A program made the position numbers and the translations under genes. A stretch of 64,000 nt of DNA from Paenibacillus sp. EZ-K15 (GTDB taxonomy: Bacteria > Bacillota > Bacilli > Paenibacillales > Paenibacillaceae), in assembly GCF_002573715.1 (NCBI RefSeq), contig NZ_PDHM01000017.1:669499-733498 (forward strand), written 5' to 3'. The notes under the pieces are model-generated. The model was given only the letters and a program-made list of their open reading frames with translations. It did not search any database and had not been told where the DNA came from. Shown in pieces: positions 24,495 through 33,512 of the stretch (its first letter is position 1; every line of letters starts with the position of its first letter).

Positions 24495-26006
24495 TCACTG
24501 TTGTACCTGCTGCTGCTCGACAATGGTCTTATAATGTTGGAATGCTGCCTCCCAATCTTCGTTGGACTCAGGCTCGTACCAGGCAAGCGGAAAAGACCGC
24601 TTGACGAGTTCTACTCCCTCTTCCCGATTGCGCAATGTACCATTCGCCACAAATTGAACCAGCATATTCCCGATAGCACTTGCTTCGATCGGTCCGGCCC
24701 ACACCGTTCTGCCCATGGCATTGGCCGTATACCGGCATAACAGCTCGTTTTGAATGCCGCCGCCAACCATATGAAGCCCATCGTAATACTGTCCTGTAAG
24801 AACCTCCATCCGCTCAAGCACTTCACGGTATCTTAGGGCCAGGCTCTTCAGGATGCACTGGACATACTCTCCGGTGCTATGCGGAATGGGCTGCCCTGTC
24901 TCCCGGCAGTAATCCCGAATTTCAGCCGTCATATCCGCCGGATTCATGAAGCGTAGGTCATCCGGGTTTATGAAGCTGCTGAACGATTCCGCATCCTGTG
25001 CGAGTTCAACCAGCTCTGCAAAAGAATACGTCAAGCCTTGATTCTCCCATTGCCGCTTGCACTCCTGAAGAATCCAGAGGCCCATGATATTCTTCAGCAA
25101 TTGAAAGGTTTGATAAGCTCCACCCTCATTGGAAAAGTCTGCTTCCAGCACGTCCGTATGAACAAGCGGCTCCGAAAGCTCGGTTCCGAGAAGTGACCAG
25201 GTCCCGCATACAAGATAGGCGAAACGGGATGTGTTCGCCGGAACGGCTACCACGGCGGATTCCGTATCATGCGAAGCTACAGCAATCGCTTTAATCGCCG
25301 GAACACCCAGCTCTTGCGCCACGGTATCCCGCAGACTTCCGATCACGGTTCCTGGCTGTACGGGTTCAATGAACAGGGATGCGGGAAGCCCCAGCTCCTC
25401 CATTAACGGTTCATTCCACTTGCCTTCAGTAACATGGTATAGCTGAGTAGTGGTTGCCATAGTAAACTCGCACGCCTGGACCCCCGTCAGAAAATAATTC
25501 AGAAGATCCGGAGTGAGCAGAAACTTATCCGCAATATCCAGCATCGGGGATTTTGACTTCAGCATCGCATTTAACTGGAAGATCGTGTTAAACGGCATGA
25601 ATTGCAGACCGGTTTCTTGAAACAGACGTTCTCTCCCGACCTGCTCGCAGGTTTCCTCCACCATGCCTTCCGTCCGCAGATCCCGGTAATGGTAAGGCAC
25701 TCCGATAAGCTCTCCATTACGGTCAATCAGTCCATAATCGACACCCCATGAATCGATGCCATAACTGACCGGTTGATAGCCGGCCTGGAAAGCCTTGCGA
25801 ATGCCATGCTTAACCTCCTGCAGCAGCATCGGGAAATTCCAGTGCAAATGCTTTCCCATCTGGACGGGGATATTGGCAAAGCGGTGAATCTCGGTAATCT
25901 TCAGCATGCCGGGTGATTCATGATCAGAAGAGGTGATCTCGCCCAGCAGCGCCCGGCCGCTGCTGGCCCCCATGTCAAACGCAAGCACCGCAGATGATTT
26001 GCTCAT
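24495..26006 (-). CDS. Sugar kinase of the RhaB family, probable L-fuculokinase
   Basis: 503 residues of the FGGY family. N-terminal phosphate loop VLAFDMGASSGRALLG, then SYGIDSWGVDYGLID and C-terminal HMVGGGIQNELLCRYTANA. By sequence it resembles rhamnulokinase (compare the second copy at 58943), but it lies between fucA and fucU and there is no FucK-type kinase, so it most likely phosphorylates L-fuculose. The start at 26006 (MSKSSAV) is preferred because AAAGGA sits 8 nt upstream. Confidence 0.82.
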   Translation of the reverse strand: MSKSSAVLAFDMGASSGRALLGEITSSDHESPGMLKITEIHRFANIPVQMGKHLHWNFPMLLQEVKHGIRKAFQAGYQPVSYGIDSWGVDYGLIDRNGELIGVPYHYRDLRTEGMVEETCEQVGRERLFQETGLQFMPFNTIFQLNAMLKSKSPMLDIADKFLLTPDLLNYFLTGVQACEFTMATTTQLYHVTEGKWNEPLMEELGLPASLFIEPVQPGTVIGSLRDTVAQELGVPAIKAIAVASHDTESAVVAVPANTSRFAYLVCGTWSLLGTELSEPLVHTDVLEADFSNEGGAYQTFQLLKNIMGLWILQECKRQWENQGLTYSFAELVELAQDAESFSSFINPDDLRFMNPADMTAEIRDYCRETGQPIPHSTGEYVQCILKSLALRYREVLERMEVLTGQYYDGLHMVGGGIQNELLCRYTANAMGRTVWAGPIEASAIGNMLVQFVANGTLRNREEGVELVKRSFPLAWYEPESNEDWEAAFQHYKTIVEQQQVQQ

Positions 26007-26079
26007 AAGCCGCATCCTTTCTCACCTTTAGTACTATACCGATCCGAGTTTGAACAACCGGATCTAAATCCAAAATCCA

Positions 26080-26739
26080 TTATTTCATCTTCTGTAGGAG
26101 CTGAATACGATAATCTTCGCTCTCCAGCGCAGCGATATCATCCACTTCCTGGTCTGTCAGCGGCACCGGTGTGCCGGCTGCCTTGGCGCTCAGATAAATT
26201 TTGGCGCTCTCTTCAACCACCTGAGTTCGGTAATACGCTTCACGCAGATTCCGGCCAGTTGTGACCAGTCCGTGGTTCCCCAGCAGGATGGAACTGGCTG
26301 CAGTTACTTTCTCCGCGACGGCATCTGCCAGCAAATCCGTCGTAGGAATGATGTAAGGGATATAGGCCGTTCGACCAACCAATGCCGCCTGGTCGGGAAA
26401 CATCACCGGTAGTTCCTTCTCAACCAACGTGAAGGCAATGCAATGGGATGGATGTGTATGCACCATCGCCCCGATATCGGGGTTGCTGCGGTATCCATAC
26501 AGATGCATCAGCACTTCGGACGAAGGCCGTAAACCTATATCGGTAATATCGCCGGTTGGGATATCCACTTCAATCCATTGCTCCTGTTCTATCTCCTCCA
26601 GCGCAAAACCGCTCGGGGACAAATACATTTTGTCCCCGGCTCTGGCGCTGATGTTTCCTCCCGGTCCTACAACGAGTCCGCTGTCAACGATTTTTTTGGC
26701 ATACTTGCAGAGCTCGTTTCTCGTGTCCATGTTCAGCAT
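26080..26739 (-). CDS. fucA: L-fuculose-1-phosphate aldolase (class II aldolase family)
   Basis: Splits fuculose 1-phosphate to dihydroxyacetone phosphate and L-lactaldehyde. 219 residues with GPGGNISARAGDKMYLSPSG near the N-terminus, the zinc-binding pair in VHTHPSHCIAF, and LLGNHGLVTTGRNLREAY carrying a third His. The start at 26739 follows GGAG at 9 nt. It is 25 bp after fucI. Confidence 0.9.
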   Translation of the reverse strand: MLNMDTRNELCKYAKKIVDSGLVVGPGGNISARAGDKMYLSPSGFALEEIEQEQWIEVDIPTGDITDIGLRPSSEVLMHLYGYRSNPDIGAMVHTHPSHCIAFTLVEKELPVMFPDQAALVGRTAYIPYIIPTTDLLADAVAEKVTAASSILLGNHGLVTTGRNLREAYYRTQVVEESAKIYLSAKAAGTPVPLTDQEVDDIAALESEDYRIQLLQKMK

Positions 26740-26764
26740 GATGTCCTACTCCTCTCGATTGACC

Positions 26765-28558
26765 TTATTTATATAGAGGACCGAAGTTCTGACAAGCGCG
26801 GAAATCGGCGCTCTCCGGATCGGTCGTTCCGAACATCCCCCATGCACGCGGGCGGAACACCTCTTCGGCAGGCACATTATGCATGTTGACTGGAATACGC
26901 AGAACCGAAGCCAGGGTGATCAGATCCGCTCCGATATGTCCGTAACTGATCACGCCATGGTTAGCACCCCACTGGTTCATGACCTCATAAACGCTTGAGA
27001 ACGCACCCTGCCCCGTAAGATTCGGTACAAACCAGGTCGTTGGCCATGTTGGATCGGTACGCTTGTCGAGCGTGTCGTGTACCTCCGCCGGCAGGTCCAC
27101 GGAATAACCTTCGGCGATTTGCAGTACGGGACCAAGTCCTTTTACCAGGTTAAGACGGAACATCGTCATCGGCATGCCGCCGCGCGTCAAGTAGTCGGTC
27201 GAGTAACCGCCGCCCCGGAAATACTCCAAGTTAGCCGGTCTCCATTGCGTGGCCTTCAGCGTGCGATCGACCTCTTCATCCGTGATCTCCCAGAACGGTT
27301 TCATGGCCGGTTTGCCGTCAAGCTCCTGCTCTCCCGTTCCATCCAGCGCAGCCGAGCCGGAATTGATCAAATGCAGGATGCCGTTCTCCGCTTTGCCTTC
27401 AAGCTTATAGCCGGTAACCCGTTCTACCGAAGCCGGACTCCAGTAAGTCCGCACATCCGCGAAAATCTGTGCCGTATTGGTTAACAGGTATCCGAACAGC
27501 ATGCCGACACCGTTCAGGCTGTCATTCTCCGTTGCCACGATATATGGCGAACGTCTGCCGTTCCAATCGAAAGAGGAATTGAGAATGGTCTCCAGGAAGT
27601 CACCGTTAGGGGAATGATCCGTCCACTGGCGCTGACCTTGGAATCCGGAAGCGATTGCGCTGTGGCCCTGAGCTTCCTCTTCGAAGCCAAGCTCCTTCAG
27701 ACGCGGATTACCGATCATCAAATCGCGGGTGATCAGCGTCATTTTAACGACGGTTTCCCACTCCAGATCCTTGCGCTCCCGGCTGTTCTGGAGATGATCC
27801 GGATTGTTATCCGGTCCTTCCGTGCAGTTCTCCTTCACCCAAGCAAGCGCCTGTTCATATTCTTCAGGATCATAGATGCCTTCTTCCAAGCGGCGCGTAA
27901 ACTCGCTCATGTCTATATATTCATTCCGCATGCCCAGATACTCCTGGAAAAAGCTGTCGTCCACGATTGAGCCAGCGATGCCCATCGACACCGATCCCAT
28001 GGACAAATACGATTGTCCGCGCATGTACGATGCAGCCAAGCCGCTTCGAGCAAAACGCAGAAGCTTCTCTTGAACGTCGTCCGGAATACGGGTATCCCCT
28101 TCATCCTGAACGTCTTCGCCATAGATGCCGAATGCAGGAAGCCCCTTCTGGGCATGGGCCGACAGTACGGCGGCCAGGTAAACCGCGCCTGGACGTCCAG
28201 TTCCGTTGAAGCCCCATACCGCCTTCGGACGGGAAGGATCGGCATCCATCGTCTCGGTGCCGTAACACCAGCAAGGCGTAACGGTTATGGTCAGGCCGAC
28301 CTCGGCATTCTTGAATTTTTTGGCGGCTGCAGTCGCTTCGGCAACACCACCAATACACGTATCCGCAATCACGCATTCAACCGGCTCGCCGTTCGGATAT
28401 TTGAGCTCTCTCGTCAACATCTCGGCGACAGCCTTAGCCAGATTCATGGTCTGTTCCTCGAGAGATTCCCGTACCCCTCTCCGTCTTCCATCTATCGTAG
28501 GGCGAATGCCGATTTTCGGAAATCCGTCCCGCCATCTGTAATCGTTTTCAATTGTCAT
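26765..28558 (-). CDS. fucI: L-fucose isomerase
   Basis: Converts L-fucose to L-fuculose; a manganese-dependent hexameric enzyme of about 590 residues. The 597-residue product begins TIENDYRWRDGFPKIGIRPT and has the family stretches SMGSVSMGIAGSIVDDSFFQ and GALTLASVLRIPVNMHN-like C-terminal sequence. The start is set at 28558: an earlier in-frame ATG would be only one base from the GGGAGG site, while this one is 10 nt away. First gene of fucI-fucA-kinase-fucU. No sugar transporter is in the operon. Confidence 0.92.
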   Translation of the reverse strand: MTIENDYRWRDGFPKIGIRPTIDGRRRGVRESLEEQTMNLAKAVAEMLTRELKYPNGEPVECVIADTCIGGVAEATAAAKKFKNAEVGLTITVTPCWCYGTETMDADPSRPKAVWGFNGTGRPGAVYLAAVLSAHAQKGLPAFGIYGEDVQDEGDTRIPDDVQEKLLRFARSGLAASYMRGQSYLSMGSVSMGIAGSIVDDSFFQEYLGMRNEYIDMSEFTRRLEEGIYDPEEYEQALAWVKENCTEGPDNNPDHLQNSRERKDLEWETVVKMTLITRDLMIGNPRLKELGFEEEAQGHSAIASGFQGQRQWTDHSPNGDFLETILNSSFDWNGRRSPYIVATENDSLNGVGMLFGYLLTNTAQIFADVRTYWSPASVERVTGYKLEGKAENGILHLINSGSAALDGTGEQELDGKPAMKPFWEITDEEVDRTLKATQWRPANLEYFRGGGYSTDYLTRGGMPMTMFRLNLVKGLGPVLQIAEGYSVDLPAEVHDTLDKRTDPTWPTTWFVPNLTGQGAFSSVYEVMNQWGANHGVISYGHIGADLITLASVLRIPVNMHNVPAEEVFRPRAWGMFGTTDPESADFRACQNFGPLYK

Positions 28559-28683
28559 ATCTGTCATGCCTCCCTATAAGGATTATGACATCATTGTAAG
28601 ATTATTTGGTGCAAGAGATAACCCACTATTTTGTTATATCGGATCTTAATTTCAGCAAGACAGTGAACCTTTCCGGATAAGGA

Positions 28684-28697
28684 TGTAAACGATTTCT
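28684..28697. promoter_or_regulatory. Candidate cre (CcpA) site in the fuc divergent region
   Basis: TGTAAACGATTTCT matches the catabolite-responsive-element consensus at 13 of 14 positions. It lies between fucI and the divergent AraC gene, fitting glucose repression of fucose use. Inference from motif only. Confidence 0.4.
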
Positions 28698-28760
28698 GCA
28701 TCGAAGGGTGTTATGCATTATAATAAGTAGAGGATGTTGCTTTCCAGGAGGGACAAGAAC

Positions 28761-29618
28761 GTGCCAAAGATCGAAATCTCGCATAGCAAAAGCGATCACT
28801 TCCGCTTCATCAAAAATCCGCAGCTGCTCTTTGCCGGGCAGGTCGTGGACGAGGACTTCTTTTATGGACCGCCGCAAATTCATGATTTCTGCGAAATCAT
28901 CTATATAGTAGAAGGACGCGGAGAATTTACTATTGCAGGAAAAGTATACGAACTCCACAAAGGCGATGTCGCGATTTATAACCCCGGCATTCCTCATGAA
29001 GAGAGATCTATCACGGACGGGCCTTTCAAGGTGATATACTGCGGCGTGGACTCGCTTCACATTGAAGGGGTTCCCCAAGGGATGCTGCTCCCGGCTTATG
29101 TGGAGCCGGTCATATCCTGTGAGAAATACGCCTATAAAGTAGAGAGCTATCTTTCCGAGATCCTCCGCGAATGCGATTCTCAGGTGCTGGGGTATGAAAC
29201 ACTGAGCACCAACCTGCTGATGTCATTGATTACCGTGATCTATCGCATTGTGGACGTTAAACACCAATTCCAGTCCTTGAAGGGCAAGAACGAAATCGCG
29301 CTGCGGACCAAACACTTTATCGACACCAATTATACCCAGAGCATCAGTCTTAAGGACATTGCCGATACGATGTATGTCAGTCAGCATTATTTATCCCATC
29401 TGTTTAAAAAAGAAGTCGGCGATTCCCCCTTCAATTACTTGATATCCCGCCGGATTGAAGAGGCCAAGCGCCTGCTGGCAGATTCTGAAATGCCGGTTCA
29501 TGAGGTTGCTTCTCAAGTGGGTTACGGCAACGATAAGTACTTCTCGATGTTATTCAAAAAAATTACCGGACAAACGCCGAGCTCGTTCCGGGAACAAAGT
29601 AAAATGGCCATGGAGTAA
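28761..29618 (+). CDS. AraC-family regulator, probable activator of fucose genes
   Basis: 285 residues: an N-terminal cupin-like sensor part (HDFCEIIYIVEGRGEFTIAG, VAIYNPGIPHEE) and a C-terminal AraC double helix-turn-helix (SLKDIADTMYVSQHYLSHLF, EVASQVGYGNDKYFSMLFKK). The start is GTG at 28761, 9 nt after GGAGG. It is divergent from fucI with a 200-bp control region, so it is the likely fucose-responsive regulator. Confidence 0.85.
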   Translation: MPKIEISHSKSDHFRFIKNPQLLFAGQVVDEDFFYGPPQIHDFCEIIYIVEGRGEFTIAGKVYELHKGDVAIYNPGIPHEERSITDGPFKVIYCGVDSLHIEGVPQGMLLPAYVEPVISCEKYAYKVESYLSEILRECDSQVLGYETLSTNLLMSLITVIYRIVDVKHQFQSLKGKNEIALRTKHFIDTNYTQSISLKDIADTMYVSQHYLSHLFKKEVGDSPFNYLISRRIEEAKRLLADSEMPVHEVASQVGYGNDKYFSMLFKKITGQTPSSFREQSKMAME

Positions 29619-29648
29619 AGGGATTCATAGTTGTAGACAGTTAAAAAA

Positions 29649-29684
29649 AGCTCATTCCTCCTCATCGTTCAAGTTGGAATGAGC
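29649..29684. terminator. Terminator between the AraC gene and the immunity gene
   Basis: GCTCATTCC/GGAATGAGC stem with an A-run upstream (AAAAAAA) and CTCTGT downstream; can serve both convergent transcripts. Confidence 0.7.
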
Positions 29685-29708
29685 CTCTGTATGTTCGTTA
29701 CTTATTGT

Positions 29709-30200
29709 TTATCCAGAACTTTCACTAGGGTCTTTATAACACCAATCTGAGTCATATGGTTGGGATTTTAATTGTTGCACGTCTTCCCAACTGTAGACCC
29801 AATCATAATCCGCAACCCAAAAATAGTCGTCAGGATTTATTTCGAGATAATGATATATAAATCGAAATACCAACTCTTCAACGCCAAAAATATCTTCAAT
29901 TGCCCCTACTTGATATAGTTTATGATTGGAATCCAAACCCACATCCTCATAGTAAAAAAAATCAAGTTGTGGATTATCCAATGCATCTACATAAAGTATA
30001 AACGATTCATTATTTTCTCGTACTTTCTTATCATTAATATTCAACGTCGTAGAAAGCAATTGTCCATTGCTGGCATAATTTTTACTGTTATGAAAGTTCA
30101 GCATTACATCCGCATGAAAAGCAGAAATAATAGAATCAGCTAAAAGACGCTCCGGTGTATATTTTTTGTGGTTCATTAAGATAAAAGCAGAAGTCCCCAT
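29709..30200 (-). CDS. Probable immunity protein of the adjacent toxin
   Basis: 163 residues, acidic, no signal peptide or membrane segment (MGTSAFILMNHKKYTPERLL, later LNINDKKVRENNESF and NPDDYFWVADYDWVYSWEDV). I do not recognise the family. It starts 5 bp after the toxin stop codon with its ribosome site (AAGGAGG) inside the toxin's last codons, so it is translationally coupled. Size, acidity, position and marked A+T-richness are those of immunity genes of polymorphic toxins; the role is inferred. Confidence 0.6.
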   Translation of the reverse strand: MGTSAFILMNHKKYTPERLLADSIISAFHADVMLNFHNSKNYASNGQLLSTTLNINDKKVRENNESFILYVDALDNPQLDFFYYEDVGLDSNHKLYQVGAIEDIFGVEELVFRFIYHYLEINPDDYFWVADYDWVYSWEDVQQLKSQPYDSDWCYKDPSESSG

Positions 30201-30204
30201 CCGA

Positions 30205-32481
30205 TTATATAACCTCCTTCAACTTCTCTAATGAGTTAATGATCGTAACGCCTTTAGACTTTATGCTTTCCAGCATGGCTTGTTGTTCGGGTCTTAAATT
30301 ACTCAAAGGTTTATCAATATACAAAATAACCTTTTTTTGATCTGGATTAAAGAATAAATCATGGGTTGGATCCGTAAATTTATTCAACTGGTCTTCTTTT
30401 ACCGCTTTAATGGATGCTTTGACTTCAATAATCGCATCTTTTGTTACGACGTCTAAATCACCGGCAGCTTGACCATCACTCCTCATAACTTTTTGTGCAT
30501 ACGCTTTTATGTCTGTTTCATTTCTTACAAAGTCCGCAACCTTAGCCTCAGTTGCTTTACCAACGTCTTTACTATTTAAGAATTGGTCAATATCTCGATT
30601 AATATTTTTCGGAGATTGATCAACCCAAGTAAGTTCATTTCCAGCTGGATTCGTATATTTCGTTTTATTTCCTTCCTTAACTACGTCTCCAATGGTCTCA
30701 TCTTGTTCCGTCCCCTCATCGGCTTTATCCTTATTCTGCGGATCGTCATCCGACTTCTTGGGATCGCCATCTGGCTTCTTCGGATCATCATCCGGCTTCT
30801 TGGAATTGTCATCCGGCTTCTTTGGATCGCCCGGATGATGATCCGGGCCGTCATGCTTCGGAGGTTTCGGTTTAACCGGGACGTCGATATCCGGCTTCCG
30901 GGAACCAAGTTTATCCAGAAGCTTGCTCACATAATGGCGTCCTTTTTTTCCTGCCCAGCTTAACGCTTTGCCGAATGGAATTCGGCTTAGTACAATGCCT
31001 ATTGCGACAGAAATCGCCTTTTCGGGAGTAAACAGCTTCTTCGGATCCCGGATATAGCCGGCAATCTCATGCCCGCTTCCGGCTATTCCCATCCCCGTCA
31101 TTGCAATGCCAAAAGCCGGCCAGAATCCAACGAACAGCAGTGACAAGGCAAGGGCTCCGAGCAGGATCGCTCCCTGTTCATACCAATCCAGCCGATCCCA
31201 CCAATCTTGCAGCGAGTCGAACATGCAGGCGAAACATGCCGTTTCTCCTCCGCTCGCATGTGTCCCGATACCTGCGAACAGACCGGCCACGAGCAGAATT
31301 ATAGCGATTCCGGTTAGCACCTGGTAAAGAGCTTTTACCCGAGCCTGGACAGGTTCCTGTCTACCGGCTGCTTCTTCATTTCCATAAAGCAAATGAAATC
31401 CGAGCTCCCTGCGCTCCCGGTAAAATCCTAGCCAATATACGAATTTCCCACGGTCTAGACAAAAAGAGCGGGTCATATTCCACAGCTCGGTGAACGGATT
31501 AAGCAGCAGCTCGCTCGGCAGCGACGGCAGGCGGTTTCGTATTTTGTTCAGCGACCAATAGTCGGCAGTAATCGATGCAAGCAGCATCAGTAGGAAGGCC
31601 GGCTGAGTTTTATAACCGCTGCCGGTCCAATCATGAAGCCGTAACATCCAACCCGGCAGCTGATACTGACCGTTATAAGCCGCGTGATCCAGGATGGCCC
31701 ACAGCAACATGATTGCCGGGAACAGAAAAACCCATTTCGTCAGTTTTGTCCGCAGCCGATAGGCTATTCCGCACGCAAGCGCGATCATGGCGGTATGCAC
31801 AGGATGACCGACGGTCATCAGTGTCGGAAACACACTTTCTTCGAAACGCCCAGGAAACAACGAGAACAAATCCCAATGAATCGTTTCGCCGCCCAGCCAT
31901 GTAAAGCTGTAGCCGAACTTTTCCTCAAGTGGGCCGGAACTTAGCCATCTTCGGGAGAGCTCTTCCATCAGTTGGAAGCCAACGCCAGTCGCCGCGCCGA
32001 TGAGCGTGTAATCGCTTAAACTCAAAGCGGAAGCTCGACGCGAGAACAACAGAAATATGCCTAGCGGAAGGAGCTTCCACAATTCTTCGAAAATTGGCGT
32101 GATCACGGCAATGGACCAGGTGTCAGATGTGCTTCCGCCGAAAAGCACGTGGAGAGCATTGACCGTAAGCGTCGTAAAAGGTACGACAAGAAAAACGCCC
32201 GCCAGAACAAACAGCACAATCTGCTTCCACGGAATCGTTTTGCTTCGGCATAGAAACCAAAATTGCAGGAGTACATAAAACGACCATAAATATTGAACCA
32301 TCATGGTACGCGATTCTTTAACGAAAAACAAGCTTAAAACAAACAGGATTAGCGACAACCAGGAAAATATCGTATACGCCGTTTTAATAAATGGATATTT
32401 CTCAATCCAGGACCGGCCAGTTCGATAGATAGACTCCAGGAAATCCCGAATTCCGGTTCGGATGGACCAGATCGAATTCAT
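30205..32481 (-). CDS. PrsW-like membrane protein fused to a nuclease-like toxin C-terminus
   Basis: 758 residues. About 30-330 is a PrsW-type intramembrane protease-like region with EExxK in TPIFEELWKLLPLG (E132, E133, K136), GAATGVGFQLMEE, GHPVHTAM (H226, H229) and ILDHAAYN (D265, H266). More membrane helices follow (about 410-490), then a Gly-rich stretch, a charged Pro/Asp/Lys linker of repeated KKPDDDP type (about 545-610), and a C-terminal domain with AGDLDVV to IIEVKAS (D675/D677, E686, K688), the D...ExK pattern of PD-(D/E)XK nucleases. The start at 32481 has AAAGGAGG at 8 nt. Probably a polymorphic toxin; how it is released is unknown. Confidence 0.75.
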   Translation of the reverse strand: MNSIWSIRTGIRDFLESIYRTGRSWIEKYPFIKTAYTIFSWLSLILFVLSLFFVKESRTMMVQYLWSFYVLLQFWFLCRSKTIPWKQIVLFVLAGVFLVVPFTTLTVNALHVLFGGSTSDTWSIAVITPIFEELWKLLPLGIFLLFSRRASALSLSDYTLIGAATGVGFQLMEELSRRWLSSGPLEEKFGYSFTWLGGETIHWDLFSLFPGRFEESVFPTLMTVGHPVHTAMIALACGIAYRLRTKLTKWVFLFPAIMLLWAILDHAAYNGQYQLPGWMLRLHDWTGSGYKTQPAFLLMLLASITADYWSLNKIRNRLPSLPSELLLNPFTELWNMTRSFCLDRGKFVYWLGFYRERRELGFHLLYGNEEAAGRQEPVQARVKALYQVLTGIAIILLVAGLFAGIGTHASGGETACFACMFDSLQDWWDRLDWYEQGAILLGALALSLLFVGFWPAFGIAMTGMGIAGSGHEIAGYIRDPKKLFTPEKAISVAIGIVLSRIPFGKALSWAGKKGRHYVSKLLDKLGSRKPDIDVPVKPKPPKHDGPDHHPGDPKKPDDNSKKPDDDPKKPDGDPKKSDDDPQNKDKADEGTEQDETIGDVVKEGNKTKYTNPAGNELTWVDQSPKNINRDIDQFLNSKDVGKATEAKVADFVRNETDIKAYAQKVMRSDGQAAGDLDVVTKDAIIEVKASIKAVKEDQLNKFTDPTHDLFFNPDQKKVILYIDKPLSNLRPEQQAMLESIKSKGVTIINSLEKLKEVI

Positions 32482-32508
32482 AACGGTCGCCTCCTTTGAA
32501 AGCGGCTT

Positions 32509-32552
32509 CGTGCGAGCAGGACATCTCCCTTGATGTCGGTCCTGCCACGAGT
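32509..32552 (-). promoter_or_regulatory. Hairpin in the leader of the PrsW-toxin gene
   Basis: On the minus strand: CGTGGCAG, a bulge, GACATC, loop AAGGGA, GATGTC, CTGC, CACG. The stem lies 30-70 nt upstream of the toxin start and could control translation. No known riboswitch class fits. The rest of 32553-32780 shows no gene I can support. Confidence 0.4.
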
Positions 32553-32780
32553 AATGATAAGAACTCATAAAACCATGGTCACCGATCGATCGCAGCGGAG
32601 GTTTTTTTGAGTTTCTCCGCAAATTATCTATAGTCTGTTTTTTACAAGATATTAGTAGTATAGTCATTCTAGTAAAATGTGGCAAAAGGCGCTAGTCTCA
32701 TATCTGATGAATATTTTCGACAACATCCCAGGAAACCAAGTTTAATTATCAAGGGTGGCTTACTTTTGTTCCCCATGAAA

Positions 32781-32837
32781 AATCCCCTCCAAGTAAACGG
32801 ATGTGCTCTTTCTTCGCACTGTCTACTTGAAGGGGAT
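32781..32837 (-). terminator. Terminator after the 2Fe-2S ferredoxin gene
   Basis: ATCCCCTCCAAGTA/TACTTGAAGGGGAT stem (one mismatch); on the minus strand it is followed by TTTTTCATGG. Confidence 0.65.
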
Positions 32838-32898
32838 CATATCCATTATATGGCTGCCTGCTTTTTAAATATGAAATTGCAATCTGCCTTCTATGACA

Positions 32899-33285
32899 TC
32901 AAAAGTATGGGGCATGCTTGATTTTGATGGGACCGACCGCTTCGATCTTGCTCTGGCATCCCAGACGATATCCTTCTTCGATCTCCTCAGGATCCAGGCG
33001 TTGTTCTTCGGCCAGATTGGGCTCGGACAAATACTCGATTCCCTCCGCCACCATGCAGCGGCAGCGCGCACAAGTTCCTCTTTTGCAAAAAGAGTTCCAG
33101 TCCACGTCATTCCGTTCGGCCAGATCAAGCACCGTCATGCCAAGAACAGGCGCCACACTGCGGCGAACCTCGCGACCTGTTAGTTCAATGATCCGATCCG
33201 GTACGGCTTCGATCATCTCTTCCGGGATGGGCGAGTTGTTGTCTTCGCTATTCCTACCCTTTTTGTTTTTCCAGAATTTAAACAC
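32899..33285 (-). CDS. 2Fe-2S ferredoxin-like protein
   Basis: 128 residues with a plant/adrenodoxin-type 2Fe-2S domain: NSFCKRGTCARCRCMV (C-x4-C-x2-C pattern) and the fourth ligand in RLGCQSKIEAVG. An electron carrier; the partner is unknown. The N-terminal 45 residues form a charged extension. The start is taken as GTG at 33285 because AGGGGG lies 9 nt upstream; an ATG seven codons earlier has no ribosome site. Confidence 0.8.
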   Translation of the reverse strand: MFKFWKNKKGRNSEDNNSPIPEEMIEAVPDRIIELTGREVRRSVAPVLGMTVLDLAERNDVDWNSFCKRGTCARCRCMVAEGIEYLSEPNLAEEQRLDPEEIEEGYRLGCQSKIEAVGPIKIKHAPYF

Positions 33286-33409
33286 GCGCGTTATCCCCCT
33301 ATGCATGTAATCATCAGGTTATGTATAAAATCCTTCATTTATTATACCGGAAAGTTTAAAAAATCAACACGCTTACTCTTATCTATTCTATGACATTGAC
33401 ATCATGGAA

Positions 33410-33438
33410 TTGGAACTCTATGAAAATTTTGCTATACT
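33410..33438 (+). promoter_or_regulatory. SigA-type promoter of the glycosidase-like gene
   Basis: TTGGAA, 17-bp spacer, TATACT. It lies about 75 bp upstream of the start at 33513. Confidence 0.6.
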
Positions 33439-33512
33439 AGCGTATGCTAGACCCAATTCCATATTCTATGAAATCATTCTATTATTTAATGGATCGGAGG
33501 AAATACCAAAGC

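Noticed and set aside
32679..32921. An 80-codon plus-strand frame (MAKGASLISDEYFRQ...)
   Set aside because: No ribosome site; it runs through the ferredoxin terminator hairpin and into the antisense of the ferredoxin gene.
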